A stretch of DNA of 64,000 nt from Enterococcus saccharolyticus subsp. saccharolyticus (GCF_029023825.1 NZ_CP118957.1:116001-180000); one strand, 5' to 3'; positions 17,585-25,379 are shown, counted from the first letter of the stretch. The notes: generated by a model not told the origin, from the sequence alone. Numbers and translations: made by a program.

Positions 17585-17647
17585 GTGCAACTAATGTCAC
17601 GAATGGTGCATTTCATGTCGTGATTGGTGTAACTCGTGAAATTATTC
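17585..17647 (+). promoter_or_regulatory. Three 21-bp direct repeats: predicted LytR operator of lrgAB
   Basis: GTGCAACTA, GTGCATTTC and GTGTAACTC begin at 17585, 17606 and 17627, exactly 21 bp apart. The inner part ATGTC..GA..GGTG also recurs at 17594 and 17615. Two helical turns is the known spacing of LytTR half-sites. A -10-like TATACT lies downstream near 17673, without a convincing -35, as expected for an activated promoter. Confidence 0.75.
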
Positions 17648-17707
17648 TCACAAAAATTCGTTTTCATTCTATACTCATGATGTAGAAAACAAGAGGAGAT
17701 GGGACTT

Positions 17708-18133
17708 ATGGAAAAGAAAGTATATTCATTTTTACAACAAGCATTTATTTTTGCATTAATTATGTTAATAGCCAATGGTTTAACCAAGGTGATGCCAATC
17801 CCCGTTCCCGCATCGGTCATCGGCATGATTTTATTATTCGTCGGGTTATGTACGAAAATTATTAAGTTAGAACAAGTCGAGGAATTAAGTAATGCGCTAT
17901 CGCGTGTGATTACCTTCTTGTTCGTGCCATCAGGTATTTCATTAATTAACTCTTTAGACATTATGCAACAATACGGATTTCAAATTCTCTTTGTCATTCT
18001 GATCGCAACCTTAGCATTATTAGCTTCAACCGGTTGGACAGGCGCTTTCTTGCTGCATATTAAAGACAATCGAGCAACTGAAAAAGAAGCAAAACATTTA
18101 CCTGCAGAACATAAAGGGGGCGTATCATTATGA
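17708..18133 (+). CDS. lrgA: LrgA/CidA family holin-like protein
   Basis: A small membrane protein (141 residues, four hydrophobic segments) of the CidA/LrgA family, with the conserved [15 protein letters not shown] segment and [12 protein letters not shown]. The ATG at 17708 is 8 bases from GAGGAGAT; an earlier ATG at 17699 overlaps that site. LrgAB was described as an antiholin-like pair modulating murein hydrolases and more recently as a pyruvate uptake system in several Gram-positives. It overlaps lrgB (TTATGA) and follows lytSR. Confidence 0.92.
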   Translation: MEKKVYSFLQQAFIFALIMLIANGLTKVMPIPVPASVIGMILLFVGLCTKIIKLEQVEELSNALSRVITFLFVPSGISLINSLDIMQQYGFQILFVILIATLALLASTGWTGAFLLHIKDNRATEKEAKHLPAEHKGGVSL

Positions 18134-18813
18134 GTCCATATGTTGGTATTATCATTTCATTTGTTGTGTTTGGGATTGGTAATTGGGCATTTAAAAAAAG
18201 CAAGGGCTTCTTCTTATTCACCCCGTTATTTGTCGCAATGATTTTAGGTGTATTCGTGTTAAAAGTCACTGATATTAGTTACGAACAATATAATGAAGGT
18301 GGCAAGTTTATTAGTTTCTTTTTAGAGCCTGCAACAGTTGCTTTTGCGATTCCACTGTACAAAAAAAGAGAGGTATTGAAGAAATACTGGCTTGAAATTC
18401 TGACAGCATTAACAATCGGCTCTTTTGGTTCATTAGTTGCGGTTGTTCTAGCTGGTAAATTGATCCAAATGAATCCAAGTATTATTGCTTCGATTTTGCC
18501 ACAAGCAGCAACAACTGCTATTGCCGTACCGATTTCCGAATCTGTTGGTGGTGTGGCTTCAATCACCGCTTTTACTGTTATTTTCAATGGTGTTTTAACA
18601 TACGCTTTAGGGCGCATGGCATTAAAATGGTTCCATATTACCCATCCTGTGGCTAAAGGATTAGCTTTAGGTGCTGCTGGGCATGCGCTTGGTGTAGCAG
18701 TTGGTTTAGAAATGGGTGAAACGGAAGCAGCGATGGCAAGTATTTCAGTAGTGGTCGTAGGGGTCATTACGGTAGTCGTTGTTCCTGTGTTTGCGACGTT
18801 GATTGGGATTTAA
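18130..18813 (+). CDS. lrgB: LrgB family membrane protein
   Basis: LrgB/CidB family protein of 227 residues, multi-spanning. Diagnostic segments: [38 protein letters not shown] and [18 protein letters not shown]. It is translationally coupled to lrgA and is its functional partner. A strong bidirectional terminator follows. Confidence 0.93.
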   Translation: MSPYVGIIISFVVFGIGNWAFKKSKGFFLFTPLFVAMILGVFVLKVTDISYEQYNEGGKFISFFLEPATVAFAIPLYKKREVLKKYWLEILTALTIGSFGSLVAVVLAGKLIQMNPSIIASILPQAATTAIAVPISESVGGVASITAFTVIFNGVLTYALGRMALKWFHITHPVAKGLALGAAGHALGVAVGLEMGETEAAMASISVVVVGVITVVVVPVFATLIGI

Positions 18814-18815
18814 CA

Positions 18816-18863
18816 TAAAAATGACGTACTGAGCATTATTTTTCGCTCAGTACGTCATTTTTT
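18816..18863. terminator. Bidirectional terminator between lrgB and the small-protein operon
   Basis: AAATGACGTACTGAGC and its complement GCTCAGTACGTCATTT around a 10-base loop, with A and T runs on both sides. It serves lrgAB on + and the two small genes on -; the stop codon of the latter touches the stem. Confidence 0.92.
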
Positions 18864-19023
18864 ATTTGTCGTTTTCTTTCACGTACGCCATTCTGAACAT
18901 GAAGCCAGCTAAAAAAACAGCTGATCCCAACATAATTAGCATTTGTACTTGGTCATCAAATGGATGAAATATAGTGACTACAATTAAAAATAGTAACAAG
19001 AAAGAAAGGACTAGACGAATCAT
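18862..19023 (-). CDS. Small two-helix membrane protein, 53 residues
   Basis: The start (ATG at 19021-19023) overlaps the stop of the upstream secreted-protein gene (ATGA), a strong sign of coupled translation. The protein begins MIRLVLSFLLLFLIVVTIF (helix 1), has a short polar turn HPFDDQ, then MLIMLGSAVFLAGFMFRMAY (helix 2) and a charged end VKENDK. It resembles no named family I recognise. Possible roles are immunity/protection against its secreted neighbour, or a membrane partner for it. The stop is within the terminator stem. Confidence 0.65.
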   Translation of the reverse strand: MIRLVLSFLLLFLIVVTIFHPFDDQVQMLIMLGSAVFLAGFMFRMAYVKENDK

Positions 19024-19241
19024 AGATACCAGCCACGATAGCCCATTGAAATTTTTTCTACTTTTACTAACGTTTTGCCTGCATAAGTAGAAGGGGGATA
19101 GTTTTTAAAGTCATATGATACAAACGATACGTAAGTTTCTGCGTTGTCTGTAGAGCTCACTTCTTCCGCATGCGCAACTTGAGTTCCACTAGCGATGCTG
19201 AATAATAATGCCGCTAAAATCAGTTTTTTCATTTTTTTCAA
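19020..19241 (-). CDS. Small secreted protein with signal peptide, 73 residues
   Basis: An Sec signal peptide is obvious: KKMKK, hydrophobic LILAALLFSIASG, and AHA at 23-25 as a likely cleavage site, leaving a mature protein of about 48 residues starting EEVSSTDN. The mature part has SYDFKNYPPSTYAGK and ends GYRGWYL: aromatic- and glycine-rich, no cysteine. I do not recognise a named family, though small secreted proteins with a YPP.Y.G segment and aromatic C-terminus seem to occur in lactic acid bacteria (memory only). It is preceded by GAAGGAATTG and by a LytTR-type promoter directly behind the sensor kinase gene. Peptide signal, bacteriocin-like effector or wall-associated factor are all open. 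Confidence 0.75.
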   Translation of the reverse strand: MKKMKKLILAALLFSIASGTQVAHAEEVSSTDNAETYVSFVSYDFKNYPPSTYAGKTLVKVEKISMGYRGWYL

Positions 19242-19262
19242 TTCCTTCTATAATTTGGGCTG

Positions 19263-19332
19263 ATTATACTACAAATTGAGTGGAAAAATACAAAAATGTC
19301 GTAAACGTCGCATATTTTGTCCTGAACGTCGT
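19263..19332 (-). promoter_or_regulatory. LytTR-type promoter of the small secreted-protein operon
   Basis: On the minus strand ACGACGTTCAGG (19332-19321) and GCGACGTTTACG (19311-19300) are 21 bp apart. A -10 TATAAT lies at 19268-19263, its first base 43 bp from the start of the second repeat. The same arrangement occurs at 21882-21951. The repeats sit immediately after the kinase stop codon. Confidence 0.8.
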
Positions 19333-19334
19333 TT

Positions 19335-20645
19335 TTAGCTTAAAATTTTAGGGTGTGGGCTTGCCGAAAGTGTTAATTTTTGTGTGAACAAATGATTGTC
19401 AATGATTGTTTCTAACAAAAGATTCGGCACTTGCTGAACCAAAGTATCAACTGTGTTTAAACCAATCCCACGATGATTGCCTTTGGTAGAAAACCCATTT
19501 ATTCTCAGTTGGTGTAACGGTTCAATATTCATTCGAGCCGTATTTTGAATAATGAATACATAGTCTTGGTTAAGTGAGAAAATCGCAATTTCTAATGTTC
19601 CTTGTTTTAATATACTAAGTTCTTCAATGGCATTATCTAATAAAATTCCTAAAATTCGCACCAAAATGACTGGATCAATCGATGTAGGGAGTTGAATCAA
19701 TTCATTGATCTCCAATTGTACAGAAATATTTTTTTCTTGCGCCAACAATAATTTTGTTGTAAAAATGCTACGAATGGCAGGATCTTCAATTCGTTGTAAA
19801 TCATTGATTTTCGTAAAATGTTCGGAAAAAATAGCACGAGTTGGTTGAATATGCTGATGATAATAGTCTCTTAATTCAGTCATCTGATCGAGTTCCATAT
19901 AACTTTCCATGGAGGATAAAATATTAATATAGTCGTGCCGAAATTTTCGAATTTCTTGGTATTGCTTGTTTAATTCGATGGTGTAGAGTTGCATAGATTG
20001 ATACTCAATTTCCTTTTTTTGAGTTTCTAATGCCACATTTTGATGTTGTTTTAACATGATAACACTGATAACACCAATAAAGATGAGTATCACTAGGAAG
20101 ATATAAAAAATTTTCAACAGCGTATCGAATTTAGAATCGATAGGAAGTGATTGAATATAAACATTTAATTTATACATTTGATAAAGAAAAACAATGGTGA
20201 ATAAGACATACCCACTGAGTGAGAGCCATACGTCCATTAGTTTTGAAAGTAAATATCGTCGAATAATAAAAGCGCACAAACAATTAATTGCTAATAAGGC
20301 GCAAAACCATAAAAACATCCATAAATTATTTTCACTTAAAATAATTTTAATCATGAGTGTAGGAAATAAACATTCCAGCCCATACTTTAAAAGAAATGCG
20401 ATTGAAAAATGGAGTAAGATTTTACCAATAGATTGTGTCGGGTTATTCATATAAGAGAGAGAAAATAGAAGAACGAATAACACAATTATCTCCACTTGTG
20501 AGATATAAATACTCAAATTATATGTAATAATTAAAATAATACCAGCTAGAAACAAGTTATATTTTTTTAAAATCGGCAGTCTATCCAAAATAAGAAAGTT
20601 ACAAAAAGTTTGAATCACACTTGAAGCGACTAATAAGTAAAACAT
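19335..20645 (-). CDS. GHKL sensor histidine kinase (AgrC/FsrC/ComD-like)
   Basis: Kinase of 436 residues from the ATG at 20645, which has GGAGGTAC upstream; an ATG at 20732 would add 29 residues with no ribosome site. About six membrane segments fill residues 1-200, as in peptide-sensing kinases. A coiled linker (QKKEIEYQSMQLYTIELNKQ) leads to H237 in FRHDYINILSS. A GHKL ATPase follows with N-box ILLDNAIEEL and G-box GNHRGIGLNTV. It forms a pair with the upstream LytTR regulator. Its topology predicts an extracellular peptide ligand. No AgrB-type processing protein or GG-leader peptide gene is nearby, so the ligand may be encoded elsewhere or be the 73-residue secreted protein. Confidence 0.88.
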   Translation of the reverse strand: MFYLLVASSVIQTFCNFLILDRLPILKKYNLFLAGIILIITYNLSIYISQVEIIVLFVLLFSLSYMNNPTQSIGKILLHFSIAFLLKYGLECLFPTLMIKIILSENNLWMFLWFCALLAINCLCAFIIRRYLLSKLMDVWLSLSGYVLFTIVFLYQMYKLNVYIQSLPIDSKFDTLLKIFYIFLVILIFIGVISVIMLKQHQNVALETQKKEIEYQSMQLYTIELNKQYQEIRKFRHDYINILSSMESYMELDQMTELRDYYHQHIQPTRAIFSEHFTKINDLQRIEDPAIRSIFTTKLLLAQEKNISVQLEINELIQLPTSIDPVILVRILGILLDNAIEELSILKQGTLEIAIFSLNQDYVFIIQNTARMNIEPLHQLRINGFSTKGNHRGIGLNTVDTLVQQVPNLLLETIIDNHLFTQKLTLSASPHPKILS

Positions 20646-20681
20646 TGATTGTACCTCCAATCGAAACGTAGTTGCTACGAA

Positions 20682-20687
20682 ATTATA
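20682..20687 (-). promoter_or_regulatory. Possible own -10 element of the kinase gene
   Basis: The minus strand reads TATAAT 37 bp before the kinase ATG, between the hairpin at 20725-20760 and the start. A -35 is not convincing (CTGACA is only 11 bp away). The kinase may therefore be transcribed both by readthrough and from its own start. Confidence 0.4.
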
Positions 20688-20724
20688 GCATGATTTTTTG
20701 TCAGTTAATATATCCAGCAACAAC

Positions 20725-20760
20725 AAAAACATGATTCAGAGTAATCAGAATCATGTTTTT
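20725..20760 (-). terminator. Hairpin between response regulator and kinase genes
   Basis: AAAAACATGATTC and its exact complement form a 13-bp stem with a 10-base loop and end in a T run in either direction. It lies inside what would otherwise be an operon and may reduce kinase expression relative to the regulator. Confidence 0.75.
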
Positions 20761-20783
20761 TAGCTTTAAAGAAAAACGTTGGA

Positions 20784-21524
20784 TTATTTTTCCGCAAATG
20801 TCCGATTGAGCTGACTTAATTTACGAACAGATGCCCAACATGTCTCCCCATTTTTAAATGTTAGACAACGATTTTTAGTATCAATTTGGATAATATTTTT
20901 TTGATTCGCAACAAACGATTTGTGAACCCGTAAAAAATCAGGAGATAATTTTTCAATATCGGTAATTTTTCCATAAAATTCAATGAAACTATTTGTAAGA
21001 TGTAAAATTAGTTTATGCGAAGCAGGCGCTGTTTCAATAAACATAATCTCTTTTAATAGAAATAACCGAATTTGATTGCCGACACGTAAACGAATGTGGG
21101 TATTATCTTCTTTATGCTCAGATAAGTAATGCTTTTTGGCTTGAATGAGCGCTTCTTTTACTCGTACTGCTAATTCTGTAGGATCGTCTTTGATAATATA
21201 ATCCATTGCTTCTACTTTATATTTAAAGGTTAATGGTGCCAGTTCACTGTGAGTAGTAATAAAAATAATCTTACTATAAATACACAAGTCACGAATTTTA
21301 GCCCCTAATTGAATACCGTTTAATGTATGATTCAAATCAATATCCAAAAAGAAAATACTTTTTGATTGTGGATGGCGTTGGAGATGCGCGAGTATTTCGT
21401 TAGGATTGGCAGTACTCAAAACGATTTGCATCTCTAAATCTTCCATTAAAAGAAAGTTTTGAATAATCGTTTCCAATTTTGTGCGTTGGATTAAATTGTC
21501 TTCGCAAATAAAAATATTAATCAT
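20784..21524 (-). CDS. LytTR response regulator (AgrA/FsrA/ComE-like)
   Basis: A 246-residue regulator. Receiver domain with CEDN (acidic pocket, 7-10), phospho-acceptor D61 in FFLDIDLN, and a conserved TTHSELAPLTFKYKVEAMDYI segment. LytTR DNA-binding domain from about 140, with RLFLLKEIMFIET, FLRVHKSFVANQKNI and CWASVRKLSQLNRTF. It probably binds the two ACGACGTT repeat pairs at 19300-19332 and 21882-21914. It is transcribed apart from lytSR and belongs to a peptide-pheromone type of system rather than to LytSR. Confidence 0.9.
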   Translation of the reverse strand: MINIFICEDNLIQRTKLETIIQNFLLMEDLEMQIVLSTANPNEILAHLQRHPQSKSIFFLDIDLNHTLNGIQLGAKIRDLCIYSKIIFITTHSELAPLTFKYKVEAMDYIIKDDPTELAVRVKEALIQAKKHYLSEHKEDNTHIRLRVGNQIRLFLLKEIMFIETAPASHKLILHLTNSFIEFYGKITDIEKLSPDFLRVHKSFVANQKNIIQIDTKNRCLTFKNGETCWASVRKLSQLNRTFAEK

Positions 21525-21881
21525 TTTCTCCCCCAGAGATTGTTTTTAGTAAGCGTTGGATACTACCTTTAGTATAGCAGTGAATGTCCTTGTATAGGGA
21601 ACAGAATAGTAGTTGTAAAAAGAGAACTTAAAATAAAGTAGCAGGATTTCCTATAGAACATTCCGTCACTTCAGATTACTGTTATCAAATAGTAAAAAAT
21701 CGAGCATAATCATTTGTGTAACTATGTATAAAGTGTTTAGAGTTCTTCTTTCAATAGAAAGTAATTTACCGAATTATATCATGATTTATGTGTTACAAAG
21801 GGAACAAATGACATTTTTATATCAAATCATTCATTTATTTTGAAGGATACAGGCAATTTTTTTTTATAAAAAAACAAAAAC
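21525..21881. other. Intergenic, 357 bp, no gene seen
   Basis: AT-rich stretch upstream of the response regulator. On the minus strand a TATACT near 21575 could be its -10. Only tiny open frames occur (11-20 codons). I see no RNA gene or clear operator in it apart from the repeat pair starting at 21882. Confidence 0.6.
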
Positions 21882-21951
21882 ACGACGTTCAGGCATGAAT
21901 TTACGACGTTTGGGGTACTTTTGGTTATAAAGCATAGAAATTTGTTAGAAT
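21882..21951 (+). promoter_or_regulatory. Second LytTR-type promoter, driving a hairpin RNA
   Basis: ACGACGTTCAGG (from 21882) and ACGACGTTTGGG (from 21903) are 21 bp apart. TAGAAT (21946-21951) is the -10, starting 43 bp after the second repeat begins, exactly as in the promoter at 19263-19332. The spacer between repeat and -10 is also partly alike (AATTTGT before the -10). Transcription would run rightwards, away from the regulator gene. Confidence 0.75.
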
Positions 21952-21957
21952 AATGCT

Positions 21958-22018
21958 GTATAGAATCAAAAGCTACTTGAGAAGACAGAGAACAGGATGT
22001 CTTCTCAAGTAGTTTTTT
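21958..22018 (+). ncRNA. Predicted ~60-nt stem-loop RNA
   Basis: Starting about 7 bases after the -10, the transcript would be a 15-nt leader and a perfect 15-bp hairpin (CTACTTGAGAAGACA, 21973-21987, with its complement at 21998-22012) around the loop GAGAACAGGA, ending in TTTTTT. No rightward gene precedes it that would need a terminator. Either it is a small regulatory RNA whose loop (containing ACAGGA) could pair with other RNAs, or the remains of a lost gene whose promoter and terminator survive. The transcription start is inferred. Confidence 0.5.
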
Positions 22019-22077
22019 GTTAAAGTAGTGCGTAGGGCTTTTTTAGATGACGCATGCGTCCTTGAATGTAGCAAAAA

Positions 22078-22105
22078 ACACTTATCACTTGTAAGTGATA
22101 AGTGT
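22078..22105 (-). terminator. Terminator of the prenyl synthase gene
   Basis: ACACTTATCACTT/AAGTGATAAGTGT with a 2-base gap (effective 4-6-base loop), followed on the minus strand by TTTTTT. Confidence 0.9.
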
Positions 22106-22111
22106 CTCTGA

Positions 22112-23092
22112 TTAATAACTACGTAGTAATAGTTGCGTTGTGAGTAATTGTAGCATCTCTTTTGCTTCACCCTCAGGCAACGTAGCAATGTCTGCTAAAG
22201 CTTTTTGTGTGTAACGACGGGCGATGTCTTTTGCCATCTCAACACCGTTGTATTTCACCACTAAATCGGCAACTTCTTGTGATTCTTGTGGCGTAATTTT
22301 GTCTTCTTTCTCTAAATAAGGGAAGAAAATATCTGGTTGTTCCGCTTTTGCTAAAAGCAACGGCAACGTGTATACGCCTTGTGCCAAATCTTCTAAAATC
22401 GGTTTTTTTAAGGTTTCTTCGTCTGCAGTATAGTCTAAAATATCGTCATATACTTGAAAAGCAATCCCGATATTTCGTCCAATTCTGCCGGCAACACGTT
22501 GGACGTGCGGTGCTGTATGTCCAAAATGTGCGCCTTGTGCACAAGCCAACCAAAATAATTCCGCTGTTTTGCCATTTACGCTGCGTAAATAATCACGAAA
22601 GGTTTCATTTTTATTGTAACGTGTGTGCATTTGATCGAGCTCGCCTAACAATAAACGGTGCATCGAACGAGCATTAATCGCTAAAAATTTCGAGCCGTTC
22701 ATTGCTTCAATAGTAAGTTTGAAGAACTCTGTAAATAGTAAGTCGCCGGTGTAAACGGCAATATCTTTACCATAGCGCGATTGGACAGTTTGTGTCCCTC
22801 TGCGCAATGGAGAATCATCAATGATGTCGTCATGAATCAATGTTGCCATGTGAAGTATTTCAAGAGACGCTGCAATCTTGATTAATTGCTCTTCGTCTTG
22901 TTTTTCAGGGTCTCCTAAGGAAGCGAATAACAAAAAGAAAGCTGGGCGCAAAAATTTTCCGCCAGCTTGTGAAAAATCAATCAGTGTTTCTTGGATATCT
23001 TTATTGCGAACTCTCATTTGTTTCTCAATTAGTGAGCAAACGATTTGGAGTTTGTTTTGAATAGTGGGATAATCGTTCCAGTAAGATAGCAT
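22112..23092 (-). CDS. Polyprenyl diphosphate synthase (menaquinone side chain)
   Basis: Trans-isoprenyl diphosphate synthase of 326 residues. The first aspartate-rich motif is HDDIIDDSPLRRG (87-99, with the following arginines) and the second is VYDDILDY (214-221). Small-to-large residues ahead of the first motif fit a long-chain product. It resembles HepT/DmkB, the large subunit making the heptaprenyl-type tail of (demethyl)menaquinone. It is divergent from menA, which uses its product. No small HepS subunit gene is adjacent. Confidence 0.88.
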   Translation of the reverse strand: MLSYWNDYPTIQNKLQIVCSLIEKQMRVRNKDIQETLIDFSQAGGKFLRPAFFLLFASLGDPEKQDEEQLIKIAASLEILHMATLIHDDIIDDSPLRRGTQTVQSRYGKDIAVYTGDLLFTEFFKLTIEAMNGSKFLAINARSMHRLLLGELDQMHTRYNKNETFRDYLRSVNGKTAELFWLACAQGAHFGHTAPHVQRVAGRIGRNIGIAFQVYDDILDYTADEETLKKPILEDLAQGVYTLPLLLAKAEQPDIFFPYLEKEDKITPQESQEVADLVVKYNGVEMAKDIARRYTQKALADIATLPEGEAKEMLQLLTTQLLLRSY

Positions 23093-23190
23093 GTTTATAA
23101 CCCTTTCAATGTTAGATAGTAGTTCTATTTTAACTTATTTTCGTTCAAAAAGGCAATGTAATGCTGTCCAAATTTAGAAAGGAGTGTCCG

Positions 23191-24093
23191 ATGTCACTAT
23201 CTGTTTTTTTAGAGCTTGTTGAGATCAAGGCGAAAACTGCAAGTGTCTTACCATTTTTGATTGGACTTTGTTATAGTTGGTATCATTATGGTACACTGCA
23301 TCTTGGTTATGTCCTGATTTATTTTGTTGCAATGTTTATTTTTAATATGGCAGTTGACATTTTAGATAATTATAATGACTATCACCATGCAACAGAAGGA
23401 CATGATTACAAACAAAAGACCAATATTATCGGGCGTGAGAATTTATCGTTACGCTTTGTATTTTGGATGATGACAAGCATGATTGTTGTATCGGCAATTT
23501 TAGGAATTGCACTTGCATCAGTCGTTGGTTGGCCATTATTGTGGATGGGATTGTATTGCTATTTAGTCGGCATTTTTTATTCTTCTGGTCCGAGACCGTT
23601 ATCGAGTCTACCGCTGGGTGAATTTTTCTCTGGTTCGACGATGGGCATCATGATTTCATTTATTTGTGTGTATCTGAATACTTTCGAAACATTTCAGTGG
23701 AATTTTTCTGAAATATTCAGTATCTTTATAATTGCGTTGCCGAATACTCTGTGGATTGCAAACCTGATGCTTGCAAACAATATCTGTGATAAAGAAGAGG
23801 ATGAAAAAAATGAACGCTATACCTTGGTTCATTATTTAGGAAAACAACGTTCCATCCATTTATTTGTGGGAATGAATGTTTTCGCTTTTCTAGCAATTAT
23901 TTTATCGGTGGTGTTAAAACTGGCCCCACTAACGGTTTTGTTAACATTTTTAACAGCCCCATTTATTTGGAAACAAATAACTCTTTTTAGAAACAAACAG
24001 GTAAAACGGGAAACGTTTATTTGTGCGGTTCGAATTCTCGCTGTAGGTTCAGCAGCACAAGTAATCACCTACTTGCTAGGTATCCTTATATAA
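23191..24093 (+). CDS. menA: 1,4-dihydroxy-2-naphthoate prenyltransferase
   Basis: UbiA-superfamily membrane enzyme of 300 residues joining a polyprenyl chain to dihydroxynaphthoate, giving demethylmenaquinone. First Asp-rich motif VDILDNYNDYHHATEGHD, second NNICDKEEDEKNERYTL, and eight or so membrane segments. ATG 23191 (MSLSVFLE) follows AAAGGAGTG and is preferred to the ATG 30 bases earlier. The neighbours are the prenyl synthase (divergent) and NDH-2 (downstream), a quinone-chain cluster. No menaquinone head-group genes are in the window. DmkA is an alternative name. Confidence 0.9.
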   Translation: MSLSVFLELVEIKAKTASVLPFLIGLCYSWYHYGTLHLGYVLIYFVAMFIFNMAVDILDNYNDYHHATEGHDYKQKTNIIGRENLSLRFVFWMMTSMIVVSAILGIALASVVGWPLLWMGLYCYLVGIFYSSGPRPLSSLPLGEFFSGSTMGIMISFICVYLNTFETFQWNFSEIFSIFIIALPNTLWIANLMLANNICDKEEDEKNERYTLVHYLGKQRSIHLFVGMNVFAFLAIILSVVLKLAPLTVLLTFLTAPFIWKQITLFRNKQVKRETFICAVRILAVGSAAQVITYLLGILI

Positions 24094-24127
24094 TAAATAA
24101 TATTGAAAAGAAAGAAGTGGAAAAGTC

Positions 24128-25330
24128 ATGAAGGAAGTGGCGATTTTAGGCGCTGGGTACGCTGGGTTAAGAGCTTTACATGAATTACAAAAAAAAGCAG
24201 CTGGAGAGTTTCGTATCACTTTAGTGGATCGTAATGCATACCACTATGAAGCAACTGACTTACATGAAGTTGCTGCAGGTACACAACCAAAAGAAAAAAT
24301 TACTTACGACATTAAAGATGTAGTTAATCCTAAAGTTACAACATTTATTCAAGATGAAGTGGTAAAAATTAATCCAGATACAAAAGAAGTTGAATTAAAA
24401 AACAACAAACCTGTGCGTTATGACTACTTAATCATTGGTTTAGGGTTCCGTTCAGAAACGTTTGGTATTCCGGGCGCGGAAGAAAATGCATTAGAAATGG
24501 TTAACATTGATTCAGCAGTAAAAATTTATGAACATATTCAAGATGCAATGGCGAAATACAAAGAAACAAAAGACAAAAAATATTTGAAATTAGTTGTCTG
24601 TGGTGCTGGATTTACTGGTATCGAATTAGTTGGTTCTCTTGTAGAAGCGAAAAAAGGTTACGCAAAACTTGCTGGTGTTACTCCAGATGAAATCGAAATC
24701 TATTGTGTCGAAGCAGCACCAACAATTTTACCAATGTTTAACGATGAATTAACAAACTATTGCTTAAAACAATTAGATAAATGGAATGTTCATTTAATGA
24801 CTGGTTGTGCGATTAAAGGCATCAAACCAGAACATGTTGTTTACGCAAATGGTGATGTTGAAAAAGAATTAGAAGCTGCAACAATCATCTGGACAACAGG
24901 TGTAAGTGGAAGCTTTGTTATGGGTGAATCTGGCTTTGACGAACGTCGTGGTCGCGTAGTAGTAAATGAAGATTTAACTGCACCAGGTCATGATGACATC
25001 TACATCATCGGTGACGTTGCTGCTGTAATGGATAAAGAATCCAATCGTCCTTACCCAACAACTGCACAAATTGCTTTAAAAATGGGTGAATACACAGCGA
25101 AACATTTAGTGAACCGTATAAAAGGTCAATCAACTCCAGGATTTGTTTTCAAATCTGCAGGTTCTGTGGCTTCAATTGGTAACACACATGCATTTGGTAT
25201 GGTTGGAAAAACTGGCGTAAAAGGTTACCCAGCTTCATTCATCAAAAAAATGATTATGAACAAATCATTATATGAAACAGGTGGCGTGAAAGAAGTAATG
25301 GCGAAAGGTCGCTTTGACTTATACCATTAA
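24128..25330 (+). CDS. ndh: Type II NADH dehydrogenase
   Basis: Single-subunit NADH:quinone oxidoreductase (NDH-2) of 400 residues, peripheral to the membrane. FAD-binding motif GAGYAG (8-13), NADH motif VVCGAGFTGIEL (157-168), and the FAD-closing IYIIGDVAAV. It donates electrons from NADH to the quinone made by the two preceding enzymes, probably for cytochrome bd. It has no long C-terminal membrane extension of the kind found in the EET-linked Ndh2. Codon use is notably A/T-ending and strongly biased, suggesting high expression. Confidence 0.92.
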   Translation: MKEVAILGAGYAGLRALHELQKKAAGEFRITLVDRNAYHYEATDLHEVAAGTQPKEKITYDIKDVVNPKVTTFIQDEVVKINPDTKEVELKNNKPVRYDYLIIGLGFRSETFGIPGAEENALEMVNIDSAVKIYEHIQDAMAKYKETKDKKYLKLVVCGAGFTGIELVGSLVEAKKGYAKLAGVTPDEIEIYCVEAAPTILPMFNDELTNYCLKQLDKWNVHLMTGCAIKGIKPEHVVYANGDVEKELEAATIIWTTGVSGSFVMGESGFDERRGRVVVNEDLTAPGHDDIYIIGDVAAVMDKESNRPYPTTAQIALKMGEYTAKHLVNRIKGQSTPGFVFKSAGSVASIGNTHAFGMVGKTGVKGYPASFIKKMIMNKSLYETGGVKEVMAKGRFDLYH

Positions 25331-25344
25331 GCCGAAAATAGTCA

Positions 25345-25379
25345 ACAGCCAAACAGTCTTTCTGTTTGGCTGTTTTTTT
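25345..25379 (+). terminator. ndh terminator
   Basis: ACAGCCAAACAG and CTGTTTGGCTGT around TCTTT, then T7. Confidence 0.92.

Noticed and set aside
21808..21843. 11-codon frame (MTFLYQIIHLF) after AAAGGGA, considered as a pheromone gene
   Set aside because: Too short to carry a leader and export signal of known types, with no promoter assignable; chance cannot be excluded.
21953..22012. 19-codon frame running through the hairpin RNA
   Set aside because: Its ATG lies upstream of the probable transcription start and has no ribosome site; the hairpin explains the sequence better.
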